From positions 1 through 35,213 of the forward strand of contig NZ_JADQDD010000023.1 of NCBI RefSeq assembly GCF_019263595.1: DNA of 35,213 nucleotides, given 5' to 3'. This document shows positions 14,728-22,354 of the stretch, piece after piece; position 1 is the first letter of the stretch, and every line of letters starts with the position of its first letter. Both the position numbers and the translations under genes were made by a program. The stretch comes from Pseudonocardia sp. KRD291. GTDB lineage: Bacteria; Actinomycetota; Actinomycetes; Mycobacteriales; Pseudonocardiaceae. The notes under the pieces are model-generated. The model searched no databases, had not been told where the DNA came from, and saw only the letters and a list, made by a program, of their open reading frames with translations.

Positions 14728-15036
14728 GTCGAGGGGTACCGGCGCCGTCGCCGCCGGGCGAATGCCGGGCCGATATGCCCGGTGACGTGTGCGCGCGGCG
14801 GGCGGTCACCCGGAACGGTGACGACGGCGCCACGACCGTTCGGACGAGTACGCAGCGATAAGCGTTAGCCCGTTCGCCGTTGATCGCGAGCGGTTGACCA
14901 TTCGGCGCGACGCTGCGTCACGAGGGCAACTCGACTTGTCACCGACTATCTCGGAATGGTTACGGTGCCTCGCGTCGATCCGCTCCCCCTCGGGTTCGGC
15001 GAGAACTGCTCCCCTGACAGGTTCGGAGATCTCCTC
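14728..15036 (+). promoter_or_regulatory. 309-nt intergenic region with probable rpf-like gene promoter and leader
   Basis: No credible gene is seen here. A short CCGGGC/GCCCGG hairpin at 14765-14782 may end the MFS transcript. GAACGGT and ACCGTTC around 14812-14840 could form a second stem. TTGTCA at 14936-14941 with TTACGG at 14960-14965 (18-nt spacer) is a possible promoter, leaving a leader of about 65 nt. The ribosome site GGAG lies inside a perfect 10-nt palindrome, GGAGATCTCC, at 15025-15034. I looked for the c-di-AMP (ydaO) riboswitch often found before rpf genes and did not find its conserved blocks. Confidence 0.4.
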
Positions 15037-15435
15037 ATGGCTGGACGGCACCGCAAGCCCACGAACACCGGCCGACGCGTCGCCCGCGCCGGTGCGATGA
15101 CCGCGATGGCGGCAGCCCCGCTGGGCATCGCCGGGACCGCGATGGCCGCGCCGGCACCGGACGCGGCCTCGGCCCCGTCCGCCGAGAAGTCCGCGACCTG
15201 GGACAAGCTCGCGCACTGCGAGAGCACCGGGAACTGGGACGCCGACACCGGCAACGGCTTCAAGGGCGGCCTGCAGTTCACGCCGTCGACCTGGAAGCGC
15301 TTCGGAGGCACCGAGCACGCGCCGACGGCCGACCAGGCCACCCGCGAGCAGCAGATCGAGGTGGCCAAGGAGGTCAAGGAGGAGCAGGGCTGGAAGGCGT
15401 GGCCGGCCTGCACGAAGAAGCTCGGCTGGCGCTGA
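15037..15435 (+). CDS. Secreted resuscitation-promoting-factor-like transglycosylase
   Basis: A 132-residue secreted protein: N-terminal signal region with basic residues ([17 protein letters not shown]) and cleavage likely after AMA at about residue 38. The mature part is a single Rpf/transglycosylase-like domain (PF06737): [17 protein letters not shown] with catalytic Glu62, [25 protein letters not shown] and [14 protein letters not shown]. Cys61 and Cys125 should form the conserved disulfide. It cleaves peptidoglycan glycan strands and supports regrowth from dormancy. No LysM domain follows, so this is a minimal short form. The ATG at 15037 follows GGAG; upstream in-frame starts would precede the signal peptide without a ribosome site. 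Confidence 0.95.
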   Translation: MAGRHRKPTNTGRRVARAGAMTAMAAAPLGIAGTAMAAPAPDAASAPSAEKSATWDKLAHCESTGNWDADTGNGFKGGLQFTPSTWKRFGGTEHAPTADQATREQQIEVAKEVKEEQGWKAWPACTKKLGWR

Positions 15436-15468
15436 GCCGTTCGTCCTCCACGGGTGCACACTCGGCAC

Positions 15469-15912
15469 GTGAGCCCTGATCTCGAACCGGTCCGCCGCAT
15501 CGTCACCGCAGAGCACGGCCTGTGCTCGGTGAGCGTGGTGCGGGCCGACGGCGCCCCGCACTCCTCGCTGGTCAACGCCGGTGTGCTGGACCATCCGATC
15601 ACCGGCGAGCCGGTCGTCGGGTACGTGACCTACGGGCCGGTCAAGCTGCGCACGCTGCGGGCGCGGCCGGCCACCTCGATCCTCTGGCGCGCCGGGTGGC
15701 GCTGGGCCGCCGTCGACGGCACCAGCGAGCTGATCGGCCCGGACGACCCCGCCGACGGGGTCGACGCCGAGGGCCTGCGCCTTCTGCTGCGCGCGGTGTT
15801 CGTCTCCGCGGGTGGCACCCACGACGACTGGGACGCCTACGACGCCGCGATGCGTTCCGAGGGCCGCGTCGCCGTCCTGGTCCGCCCGGCAAAGGTCTAC
15901 GGCAACCACTAG
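15469..15912 (+). CDS. PPOX-class (split-barrel flavin/F420) enzyme
   Basis: A 147-residue protein with the pyridoxamine 5'-phosphate oxidase-like split barrel: VSVVRADGAPHSSLVNAGVL, then VVGYVTYGPVKLRTLRARP and WRWAAVDGTSELIG. These match the small actinobacterial PPOX class usually assigned to F420 (or FMN) dependent reductases; the VKLRTLRARP basic patch would hold the cofactor phosphate. The substrate is unknown. I use the GTG at 15469; an in-frame GTG at 15454 would add five residues and neither has a clear Shine-Dalgarno. It lies 33 nt after the rpf-like gene in the same direction but probably has its own promoter. An LLM oxidoreductase at 5275 is another possible F420 user. Confidence 0.8.
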   Translation: MSPDLEPVRRIVTAEHGLCSVSVVRADGAPHSSLVNAGVLDHPITGEPVVGYVTYGPVKLRTLRARPATSILWRAGWRWAAVDGTSELIGPDDPADGVDAEGLRLLLRAVFVSAGGTHDDWDAYDAAMRSEGRVAVLVRPAKVYGNH

Positions 15913-16006
15913 ATCCGGTTCGCCGGGTTCGTCCCGCCGCTCGGCGCGCGGACCGCCCCGTGTGAGCTGTTGCACGGCGTAACGGTCTGTTGTTCTCCTC
16001 CGACGC

Positions 16007-16032
16007 TTGATTAGCATCAATCAACTAATCGA
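16007..16032. promoter_or_regulatory. Inverted repeat TTGATTAG-N10-CTAATCGA before the MFS fusion gene
   Basis: TTGATTAG at 16007-16014 and CTAATCGA at 16025-16032 are inverted with one mismatch; a nested TTGAT-N4-ATCAA lies inside. The site is AT-rich, ends at the ribosome binding sequence, and resembles MarR-type operators in size and base content. No regulator gene adjoins it. Confidence 0.5.
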
Positions 16033-16042
16033 GGGGAGAACC

Positions 16043-18706
16043 GTGGCCGTCATCGACCGTGTCTCCGTCCCGGACGCGCCGGCACCGCGCTCCGGCCCGG
16101 GGCCGAACTACAAGTGGATCGCGCTGTCGAACACCACGCTCGGCATGCTCATGGCCACGATCAACTCCTCGATCGTGCTGATCGCGCTGCCGGACATCTT
16201 CCGCGGCATCGGCATCAACCCCCTCGAGCCCGGCAACACCAGCTACCTGCTGTGGATGATCATGGGGTTCCTGGTCGTCACCGCGGTGCTGGTGGTCGGG
16301 TTCGGACGGCTCGGCGACATGTACGGCCGGGTCCGGATGTACAACCTCGGGTTCGCCGTGTTCACCGTGGCCTCGGTCTTCCTGTGGCTCACCTGGCAGC
16401 AGGGCGACGCGGCCGCGCTGTGGCTGATCGGCTGGCGGATCGTGCAGGGCGTCGGCGGCGCGTTCCTGATGGCGAACTCCTCGGCGATCCTCACCGACGC
16501 GTTCCCGGTCCGGCAGCGCGGCCTCGCGCTGGGGATCAACGGCGTCGCCGCGATCGCGGGCTCGTTCTTCGGGTTGGTCATCGGCGGACTGCTCGGACCG
16601 ATCGACTGGAAGCTGGTCTTCCTGGTCTCGGTGCCGTTCGGCCTGTTCGGCACGGTGTGGGCCTACCTCAAGCTGCGCGACACCGGCGAGCGACGCCCGG
16701 CGAAGATGGACTGGTGGGGCAACATCACCTTCGCGGTGGGCCTGATCGCGGTGCTGGTCGGTATCACCTACGGCATCCAGCCCTACGGCACGTCGGTGAT
16801 GGGCTGGGGGAGCCCGACCGTGCTGATCTGCCTGATCGGCGGTGTGATCGTGCTGGGCGCGTTCGTGCTGATCGAGCGCAAGGTGTCGAACCCGCTGTTC
16901 ACGCTGTCGCTGTTCGCCAACCGCCGGTTCACCCTCGGCAACATCGCCAACCTGCTCGCCTCGCTCGGCCGCGGCGGGCTGCAGTTCGTCCTGATCATCT
17001 GGCTGCAGGGGATCTGGCTGCCCCAGCACGGTTACTCCTTCGAGGAGACCCCGCTCTGGGCCGGCATCTACATGCTGCCGCTGACGGTCGGCTTCCTGAT
17101 CGCCGCGCCGGTCTCCGGCGTGCTGTGCGACCGCTACGGCGCCCGCTGGCTCGCCACCGGCGGCATGCTGGTCTCCGCGGTCAGCTTCCTGCTGCTGGAG
17201 ATCCTGCCGATCAACTTCGGCTACCTCCCGTTCGCTGCGATCCTGCTGGTCAACGGCCTGGGCATGGGCCTGTTCTCCTCGCCGAACCGCGCCGACATCA
17301 TGAACAGCCTCCCGGACGACGCCCGCGGTGCCGGCGCCGGCATGACGGCCACGTTCCAGAACGCGGCCATGGTCCTGTCGATCGGCTTCTTCTTCAGCCT
17401 GATGATCGCCGGGCTGTCGCAGAACCTGCCGTCGGTGATGGAGCAGGGGCTGCTCGCGCACGCCGTCCCGGCCGCCGACGCGTCCCGGATCGCGGACCTG
17501 CCCCCGGTGGGCGTGCTGTTCGCGGCGTTCCTGGGCTACAACCCGATCCAGGAGCTGCTCGGGTCGACCGTGGGCACGCTGCCGCCGGACCAGGCCGCGA
17601 TCCTGACCGGGCACAGCTTCTTCCCGCAGCTGATCTCCGGGCCGTTCGCCGACGGCCTTTCCGCCGCGTTCTGGTTCGCCGTCATCGCGTGCGTGGTCGC
17701 CGCGGTCGGGTCCTGGTTCGCGGGCGGCAAGCAGGAGCCGACCGGGGAGCACGAGTCGGTGGGCGGTGAGCTCGCCGCCGTCGCGGGCGGGGCCGGCGCC
17801 GGTCCGTCCGAGCTGGTCACGGACGACGCGGTGCCCGACCGCCGTCCGGCCGGTCTCGCGCACGCCGCCGCGTCCAACGGTGCGGCGCAGCCCGCGTCGC
17901 ACCGCACGGTCGACGAGCGGCGCCACGCCGAGCCCGGGGAGCTGATCGGGCGGCTGTCGGCCGGGTCCGGCGCCGCGGGCGTCGACGGGGTCGTGACGGT
18001 GACCGACCGCGACGGACGCCAGATCGCCCGGACCTCGGCCAGCGGCGGCGAGTACTCGCTGCGGGGCCTGCCGCCCGGCACCTACACCGCCGTGGCCAGC
18101 GCGCCCGGCTTCCGCCCGGCCGTCACCGCGGTGACGCTGAACGGCGTCGGCGTCGTCCGCGACTTCGCCCTCGACGGCAACGGCCTGGTCACCGGCACCG
18201 TCACCGCCGCCGACGGAGGCGCCCCGGTCCCCGGGGCGCTGGTGATCGCGACCGATGCGCGGGGGCAGGTCGTCGGACGGGTGTACGCGGGCCCCGACGG
18301 GACGTTCCAGATGGTCGGTATGCCCTCGGGCTCGACCACCGTCGCCGCGAGCGCCACGGACCACGAGCCCTCCGCCGTCACCCTGGCGGTGGAGCCGGGC
18401 ACCACGTCGGTCGCCGAGCTGGTGCTCTCCTCGACCTCGGGCATGCTCTCCGGGATGGTGACCGGCCCGGACGGGACCGGCCTGTCCGGGGCGACGGTGA
18501 CCGCGGTGAGCCTGCAGGGCGAGGTCGTCGGCACGGTGGTCGCCGACGGGGCGGGCGAGTATGCCTTCCTCGGGATGCCTGCGGGGGAGTACACGATCGT
18601 GGCCAGCACGTTCGCGCCGGTGACCACGTCGGTGGAGGTTCCGGCGGGGGAGGCCACGCGCGTGGATCTGCAGATGGGACGGTCCGAGGACCCCGCGTCG
18701 CGCTGA
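16043..18706 (+). CDS. DHA2-type MFS transporter fused to three C-terminal beta-sandwich repeats
   Basis: An 887-residue protein. Residues about 20-558 form a 14-helix EmrB/QacA-like facilitator: NTTLGMLMATINSSIVLIAL, motif A VGFGRLGDMYGRVRMYN, and the helix-5 region VQGVGGAFLMANSSAILTDA. A polar linker (about 560-632) follows. Then come three carboxypeptidase-regulatory/CnaB-like repeats at about 633-711, 712-796 and 797-880, each with the G-x-V-T-x-x-D-G, A-x-V-x-A-x-D, G-x-F/Y-x-x-x-G-M/L-P-x-G-x-Y-T pattern. The GTG at 16043 follows GAGGGGAG. With 14 helices both ends lie in the cytoplasm, so the beta repeats would be intracellular, unusual for this fold. It probably exports a drug or metabolite under control of the 16007-16032 repeat. 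Confidence 0.93.
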   Translation: MAVIDRVSVPDAPAPRSGPGPNYKWIALSNTTLGMLMATINSSIVLIALPDIFRGIGINPLEPGNTSYLLWMIMGFLVVTAVLVVGFGRLGDMYGRVRMYNLGFAVFTVASVFLWLTWQQGDAAALWLIGWRIVQGVGGAFLMANSSAILTDAFPVRQRGLALGINGVAAIAGSFFGLVIGGLLGPIDWKLVFLVSVPFGLFGTVWAYLKLRDTGERRPAKMDWWGNITFAVGLIAVLVGITYGIQPYGTSVMGWGSPTVLICLIGGVIVLGAFVLIERKVSNPLFTLSLFANRRFTLGNIANLLASLGRGGLQFVLIIWLQGIWLPQHGYSFEETPLWAGIYMLPLTVGFLIAAPVSGVLCDRYGARWLATGGMLVSAVSFLLLEILPINFGYLPFAAILLVNGLGMGLFSSPNRADIMNSLPDDARGAGAGMTATFQNAAMVLSIGFFFSLMIAGLSQNLPSVMEQGLLAHAVPAADASRIADLPPVGVLFAAFLGYNPIQELLGSTVGTLPPDQAAILTGHSFFPQLISGPFADGLSAAFWFAVIACVVAAVGSWFAGGKQEPTGEHESVGGELAAVAGGAGAGPSELVTDDAVPDRRPAGLAHAAASNGAAQPASHRTVDERRHAEPGELIGRLSAGSGAAGVDGVVTVTDRDGRQIARTSASGGEYSLRGLPPGTYTAVASAPGFRPAVTAVTLNGVGVVRDFALDGNGLVTGTVTAADGGAPVPGALVIATDARGQVVGRVYAGPDGTFQMVGMPSGSTTVAASATDHEPSAVTLAVEPGTTSVAELVLSSTSGMLSGMVTGPDGTGLSGATVTAVSLQGEVVGTVVADGAGEYAFLGMPAGEYTIVASTFAPVTTSVEVPAGEATRVDLQMGRSEDPASR

Positions 18707-18727
18707 GTGTTCCCGGGGCTCGGGCCT

Positions 18728-19291
18728 CTACCGACGGATGGTGGTCATGACCGCCTCGGCGAGCTCCTGGGCCCGAGCGCACACGGCGGGACGTTCGGCA
18801 TCGGGATCGGCTCTCTCGCCGGGGCCGAGGCTCGCGTGAACCCGGACTGCAGCACCTGAGGTGGTGTCGATCGTTTCGAGGCAGATCGGCGGGGTGGCTG
18901 AGCCGGGCGTGGCCACCCAGGTCTGCACGGCTCCATATCCGGCCACGGTCGTGGGGACGGCAGTCGGATCGGTGAGAGCGGTCTCCGCCCCGATCGGGAA
19001 CGTCTGCGCGATGTAGTTCCACCGGTCTTCAGCGCGCCACCCGCAGCCGTTCGTCGTAGCTCCGTTGACCGTGTTCCGGGTGGGGAAGCCCCGGACGATG
19101 GCGAACCGGGCCTGCTGATCGCGGTCGAGCATGCTGCAGGGGTCGATCGCCAGGACGTCCAGCTCGGCCGGACGTGGCGGAAGAGTGGAGGTAGGCGCTG
19201 CGGTGTCGGTCGGACCGGCCGCGCAGCCGCTCAGCAGCGCGGCGGCGACTGCAGCGAGCGCGGTCGACTCCAGCCAGATCGGGCGGCTCAT
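18728..19291 (-). CDS. DUF3558-type lipoprotein
   Basis: A 187-residue lipoprotein: signal peptide with lipobox LSGC and acylation at Cys23, a Thr/Pro-rich spacer, then LDVLAIDPCSMLDRDQQARF, the DPCSLL-like opening of the DUF3558 family, and NGCGWRAED. Conserved cysteines (in DPCSM, NGCGW, PICLE, AVCAR) may form two disulfides. The family is common in Pseudonocardiaceae and mycobacteria as surface lipoproteins of unknown role. The ATG overlaps the stop of the preceding PE-like gene in ATGA, so the two are translationally coupled. It converges with the MFS fusion gene, 21 nt away. Confidence 0.85.
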   Translation of the reverse strand: MSRPIWLESTALAAVAAALLSGCAAGPTDTAAPTSTLPPRPAELDVLAIDPCSMLDRDQQARFAIVRGFPTRNTVNGATTNGCGWRAEDRWNYIAQTFPIGAETALTDPTAVPTTVAGYGAVQTWVATPGSATPPICLETIDTTSGAAVRVHASLGPGERADPDAERPAVCARAQELAEAVMTTIRR

Positions 19292-19644
19292 CCGCGCCGG
19301 TCCTGTGCGGCCAGGGCATGGGCGATGTCGTCGTCGGTGTGGCCGTAGTGCAGGGCGGTCAGCCGGAGCAGGGCCGCTGCCTCATCGACCTCCATCTGAT
19401 GCCGCCAATGCAGGTCGAGTACGTCGGTGAGCTTCGAGTTGAACGCGACCTGGGCATCGGCAGAGATGGGGTCGCCGCCGCACCGGCCGATCTGAAGTGA
19501 GGTCTGCGCGTTGATCAGACCGACGTACATGTCATCGGCCTGCCGTCGGAGTGCGGCATGCACGGCCAGGACGTTGTCCGGGTCGACCTGCGTGAGGAGG
19601 CCGTCGAACTTCGGATCGTGTTCCGGGAGCCCGGCAACGGTCAT
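19288..19644 (-). CDS. PE-like / ESX-associated small helical protein
   Basis: A 118-residue, mainly helical protein. VDPDNVLAVHAALRRQADDM, then IGRCGGDPISADAQVAFNSK, and HYGHTDDDIAHAL near the end follow the layout of PE-like proteins of Pseudonocardiaceae, in which a helical hairpin precedes a terminal YG-T-DEI motif. Such proteins are often placed beside DUF3558 lipoproteins, as here (4-nt overlap). Export by a type VII system is possible but there is no WXG motif or ESX gene in the window. The ATG at 19642-19644 has no Shine-Dalgarno; TTTACC about 10 nt upstream suggests a short-leader or leaderless message. The family assignment is from recall of patterns and is moderate. Confidence 0.65.
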   Translation of the reverse strand: MTVAGLPEHDPKFDGLLTQVDPDNVLAVHAALRRQADDMYVGLINAQTSLQIGRCGGDPISADAQVAFNSKLTDVLDLHWRHQMEVDEAAALLRLTALHYGHTDDDIAHALAAQDRRG

Positions 19645-19740
19645 GAACGGGAGGGTAAACCGGCGCGGCCGCTGACCGGAGGTGTTCCGACCACGAGTCT
19701 CGGCGAGGACGCTGCAACGAACTGTCGCCGAAGGGCTTCT

Positions 19741-19756
19741 GTTCACCCCCGTGAAC
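19741..19756. promoter_or_regulatory. Palindrome GTTCAC-N4-GTGAAC, copy 1
   Basis: GTTCAC at 19741-19746 and GTGAAC at 19751-19756 flank CCCC. The site lies in the 186-nt gap between the leftward PE-like gene and the rightward unknown gene, about 57 nt before the possible GTG at 19813. The same arms and spacing recur at 28216-28231. It is the reverse arrangement of the actinobacterial LexA box (GAAC-N4-GTTC), so it is not an SOS box. Confidence 0.55.
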
Positions 19757-19830
19757 GCCGACCGCGGCCGACGGCGCCGAACCGGCCCGTTCCGCTGCCG
19801 GGGCGTCGCCGGGTGAGCACCCTCGCGCAC

Positions 19831-20871
19831 ATGACCACCTACGCCCACCACCCGTCCGCCTCGACGATCGTCGCCACCTGGCCCACCGGCGCCGGATCCG
19901 TCGCCGACCGCGTCACGCGCATCCCGGCGACCTGCGAAGGAGCCGGAGCCCGCCATCTCGCCCAGGCTCTGGACCGGCTCTCCGAGCACCTCTGGATCGC
20001 CTACACCACGCCCGGTACCGACGGTACCGACGAGCCCGACGCCGTACGGCTCGCCGCGATCCTGCGGCGGCCGAACATGCCGGTCGGGGATCTGTTGCGG
20101 ATCGCCGAGGACCGCCGGGACGAGGCCGCGCACACCGTCGGACGGCTGCTCGCCGAGATCGACGACCGCGGATGCCGGGAGGCCGTGGTGCGCGAGGTCG
20201 AGGCCGAATGTCACGCGATCCGGTCCGCGATGGCGGGCGACCTGACCGGTCGCGCGCAACAGGCGGTCACCCGGATTCGCCGCGACGTACTCACCTGCCA
20301 GTTCACCGCGGCGCATGCCCTCCTACACGACGTACCGATGGGCAGCGAGTTCCTGTTCACCGAGGTCGAACCGGTGGCGGCGTCCGTCGCCGCGCTGGAG
20401 TGGCTCGGCGCTGCGGTCCTGGTGACCGCGCGGCTCGACGGGAGCACCTCGGCCGTCCAGCTCCTGGCGCACGCCCAGCTGGTGAGCGAGCGGGACCTGC
20501 GGATCGCCATCGCCGTGCTCGACCACCACGTGACGAACGCCGAGGGGGTTGTCCGAGACCTGTTGCAGGAGGCCTTGTTCGCCGCGGCCGGGTACTTCGT
20601 GGGCAGCGCGGACGAGAACCTCGACGAGGATCCGCAGCTCCACGGAGGCCGCGCCGGGTCGACCGTCCTCGACCCGGCAGAGCCGGGCCGGTCATTGCTC
20701 GAAGGGATCATCCAGGGGATCCAGAGCTGCTTCGAGGTCTATCTCGACGAGACCACCGCACGCGAATGCCCGGACCCGGACCCGCGGCTCACCGGACCAC
20801 ACTGGGCCCAGCAGGTGCGGCAGCGATTCGACGCCGAACTGCGCGAGGTCGTTCAGAAAGCTCGGCTGTAG
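19831..20871 (+). CDS. Hypothetical helical protein, 346 residues
   Basis: I do not recognise the family. The protein is soluble, strongly helical and acidic, with no signal peptide or membrane segment. Features: ARHLAQALDRLSEHLWIAY near the start, RRPNMPVGDLLRIAEDRRDEA, a central stretch DVPMGSEFLFTEVEPVAASV, a helix-rich LLAHAQLVSERDLRIAIAVL, and a C-terminal HWAQQVRQRFDAELREV. The ATG at 19831 is chosen; an in-frame GTG at 19813 would add six residues, and neither has a ribosome site. It is divergent from the PE-like/DUF3558 pair, with palindrome GTTCAC-N4-GTGAAC between them, so the three genes may be coregulated. Confidence 0.75.
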   Translation: MTTYAHHPSASTIVATWPTGAGSVADRVTRIPATCEGAGARHLAQALDRLSEHLWIAYTTPGTDGTDEPDAVRLAAILRRPNMPVGDLLRIAEDRRDEAAHTVGRLLAEIDDRGCREAVVREVEAECHAIRSAMAGDLTGRAQQAVTRIRRDVLTCQFTAAHALLHDVPMGSEFLFTEVEPVAASVAALEWLGAAVLVTARLDGSTSAVQLLAHAQLVSERDLRIAIAVLDHHVTNAEGVVRDLLQEALFAAAGYFVGSADENLDEDPQLHGGRAGSTVLDPAEPGRSLLEGIIQGIQSCFEVYLDETTARECPDPDPRLTGPHWAQQVRQRFDAELREVVQKARL

Positions 20872-20901
20872 ACCGTTGTCCGATCGGATACCTTCTGTCG
20901 C

Positions 20902-21078
20902 GTGGCTGAACCGGAGAGCGTCGATGCGGTGGCGGAACCGCTCGGGCCCGCGGCCCGCGTTCAGGGGTCCCTCCGAGGCCGGATCTTGATCGCGGCGGAC
21001 GCCGACGAGACCGACGAGGAGCTCGCTGAACTGATGGAATCGGGTCCGGTCTTCCCGGACGAGCAGGGTTCCCGCTGA
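20902..21078 (+). CDS. 58-residue ORF resembling the C-terminus of a Phd/VapB-type antitoxin
   Basis: GTG at 20902 opens a 58-codon frame ending in TGA at 21076-21078. A TACCTT at 20889-20894 sits 7 nt before the start, fitting a leaderless promoter. The product is acidic; its part QGSLRGRILIAADADE then ELAELMESG recalls the tail of Phd-family antitoxins, where LRGRIxIAxDFD...FE wraps the PIN toxin. The N-terminal DNA-binding part of such antitoxins is missing, and no PIN toxin gene is adjacent. It may be an orphan remnant or an unrelated small protein. It starts 30 nt after the 346-residue gene. Confidence 0.45.
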   Translation: MAEPESVDAVAEPLGPAARVQGSLRGRILIAADADETDEELAELMESGPVFPDEQGSR

Positions 21079-21169
21079 GGGCCCTGATCGACGGCCACGT
21101 CCTGCACTGCGCGTCGACGGAGACGAAGGGCCGCTCGCTTCCCTGAACGGCTCGCGAAGGGATGCGAGG

Positions 21170-22123
21170 TCAGGAGTGCTCGGTGCGCTTCTTCCGCTTC
21201 GGGACGAGGTGCAGTACGGCCACGATCAGAGCGCCCACGATCAGCCCGACGATCGCCGATCCGATGGTGTTGGTGAGCCACCCCAGAAATCCGCCGAGAG
21301 CCCCGGTGGCGTCGGCGACGAGCACCTCCAGGTGGTGCACGAGGGCGTAGGGCGGATGGAAGCCCAGCTCGTCGACACCGACGAGCAGGATGTGCCCGCC
21401 GACCCACACCATCGCCGCGATCCCGACGGTCGAGAGTACCGAGAGCACGATCGGCATCGCCCGCACGAGCCCGCGCCCGAACGCGCTCACCGCGCTCGTG
21501 CCCCGCTTCGCCAGGGCCAGGCCAGCGTCGTCCATCTTGACGATCAGCGCGACCACGCCGTAGACGAGCGCGGTGATCGCGACCGCGACCACGGCCAGGA
21601 TGACGGCGCGGGAGACTAAGCCCTCGGCCGCGACCTCGTTCAGAGCGATGACCATGATCTCGGCGGAGAGGATGAAGTCGGTCCGGACGGCGCCGGAGAC
21701 CACCGTCTTCTCGTGCTCGGCGGGATCGGCGGCGGCCGCCTCGTCGCGCTCGGCCGGGTCGGGTTCGTGTCCGGCGAGGGACTCCCAGATCTTCTCGGCG
21801 CCCTCGTAGCAGAGGTACGCCCCGCCCACCATCAGGATCGGTGTCAGCAGCCACGGCGCGAACTGGCTCAGCAGCAGGGCCACCGGCAGGATGATCAGGA
21901 GCTTGTTGCGCAGCGAGCCCGTCGCGATCCGCCGGATGATCGACAGCTCGCGCTCGGGCTTGAGGCCCTGCACGTAGCGCGGGGTGACCGCCGCGTCGTC
22001 GACGACGACCCCGGCCGCCTTCGCCCCGGCCCGGCCGGCGGCGCCCGCGATGTCGTCGAGGGACGCCGTGGTCAGGCGCACCAGCGCCGCGACGTCGTCG
22101 AGCAACGCGAAGAGTCCACTCAC
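21170..22123 (-). CDS. DUF808 (YedI-like) inner membrane protein
   Basis: A 317-residue protein of the DUF808 family. Seen: MSGLFALLDDVAALVRLTTA at the N-terminus, PRYVQGLKPERELSIIRRIA, then GAYLCYEGAEKIWE and RTDFILSAEIMVIAL, all family landmarks. Five to seven hydrophobic segments follow (LLIILPVALLLSQFAPWLL; AVILAVVAVAITALVYGVVA; VLSVLSTVGIAAMVWVGG; AIVGLIVGALIVAVLHLV). The function of the family is not established. The GTG at 22121-22123 is used; upstream sequence offers only a weak GGTGA. The basic tail KRKKR would be cytoplasmic. It is divergent from the helicase gene, with a tandem GC-rich repeat between them. Confidence 0.92.
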   Translation of the reverse strand: MSGLFALLDDVAALVRLTTASLDDIAGAAGRAGAKAAGVVVDDAAVTPRYVQGLKPERELSIIRRIATGSLRNKLLIILPVALLLSQFAPWLLTPILMVGGAYLCYEGAEKIWESLAGHEPDPAERDEAAAADPAEHEKTVVSGAVRTDFILSAEIMVIALNEVAAEGLVSRAVILAVVAVAITALVYGVVALIVKMDDAGLALAKRGTSAVSAFGRGLVRAMPIVLSVLSTVGIAAMVWVGGHILLVGVDELGFHPPYALVHHLEVLVADATGALGGFLGWLTNTIGSAIVGLIVGALIVAVLHLVPKRKKRTEHS

Positions 22124-22227
22124 CGGGTCACCGTCCGCCGCAGGGCCGAGTCCGTCCGCACGGGCGGGAGCCTACGGCGTGGGTGTTTCGGGCGGCGACG
22201 GTCCGTTCATCCGGATCCGTCGACTTT

Positions 22228-22275
22228 TCGACACGCCGGCTCGCCGGCGGTCTCGACACGCCGGCTCGCCGGCGG
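22228..22275. repeat. Two tandem 23-nt repeats with internal dyad
   Basis: The 23 nt at 22228-22250 (TCGACACGCC...GGCGG) are repeated exactly at 22253-22275, a period of 25. Each copy has an internal hairpin GCCGGC-TC-GCCGGC. They resemble the dispersed extragenic repeats with CGACACGCCGGCTCGCCGG found in several actinobacterial genomes, by memory only. They lie in the gap between DUF808 and helicase genes. Confidence 0.8.
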
Positions 22276-22354
22276 CGATGCGGCGGCGACCGTGAACTGT
22301 CGGTGCGGCGCGGCATGCTTCACCCGTCCGAGTTGGCCGTCCGAACGGGGTCCC

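Noticed and set aside
14820-15036. Possible c-di-AMP (ydaO) riboswitch before the rpf-like gene
   Set aside because: The position is classic for actinobacteria, but I could not find the conserved blocks of the class; only unspecific GC-rich stems are present.
16025-18364. A very long open frame (about 779 codons) on the minus strand, antisense to the MFS fusion gene
   Set aside because: The translation is dominated by Arg, Gly, Asp, His and Gln with no recognisable domain, while the plus strand has clear MFS motifs. It is a GC-bias shadow. The same applies to the long minus-strand frame at 22172-24934 opposite the helicase.
19741-19756. LexA/SOS box
   Set aside because: The arms are GTTC...GAAC, the reverse of the actinobacterial GAAC-N4-GTTC arrangement.
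22228-22275. CRISPR-like array
   Set aside because: Only two adjacent copies with a 2-nt gap, no spacers and no cas genes.
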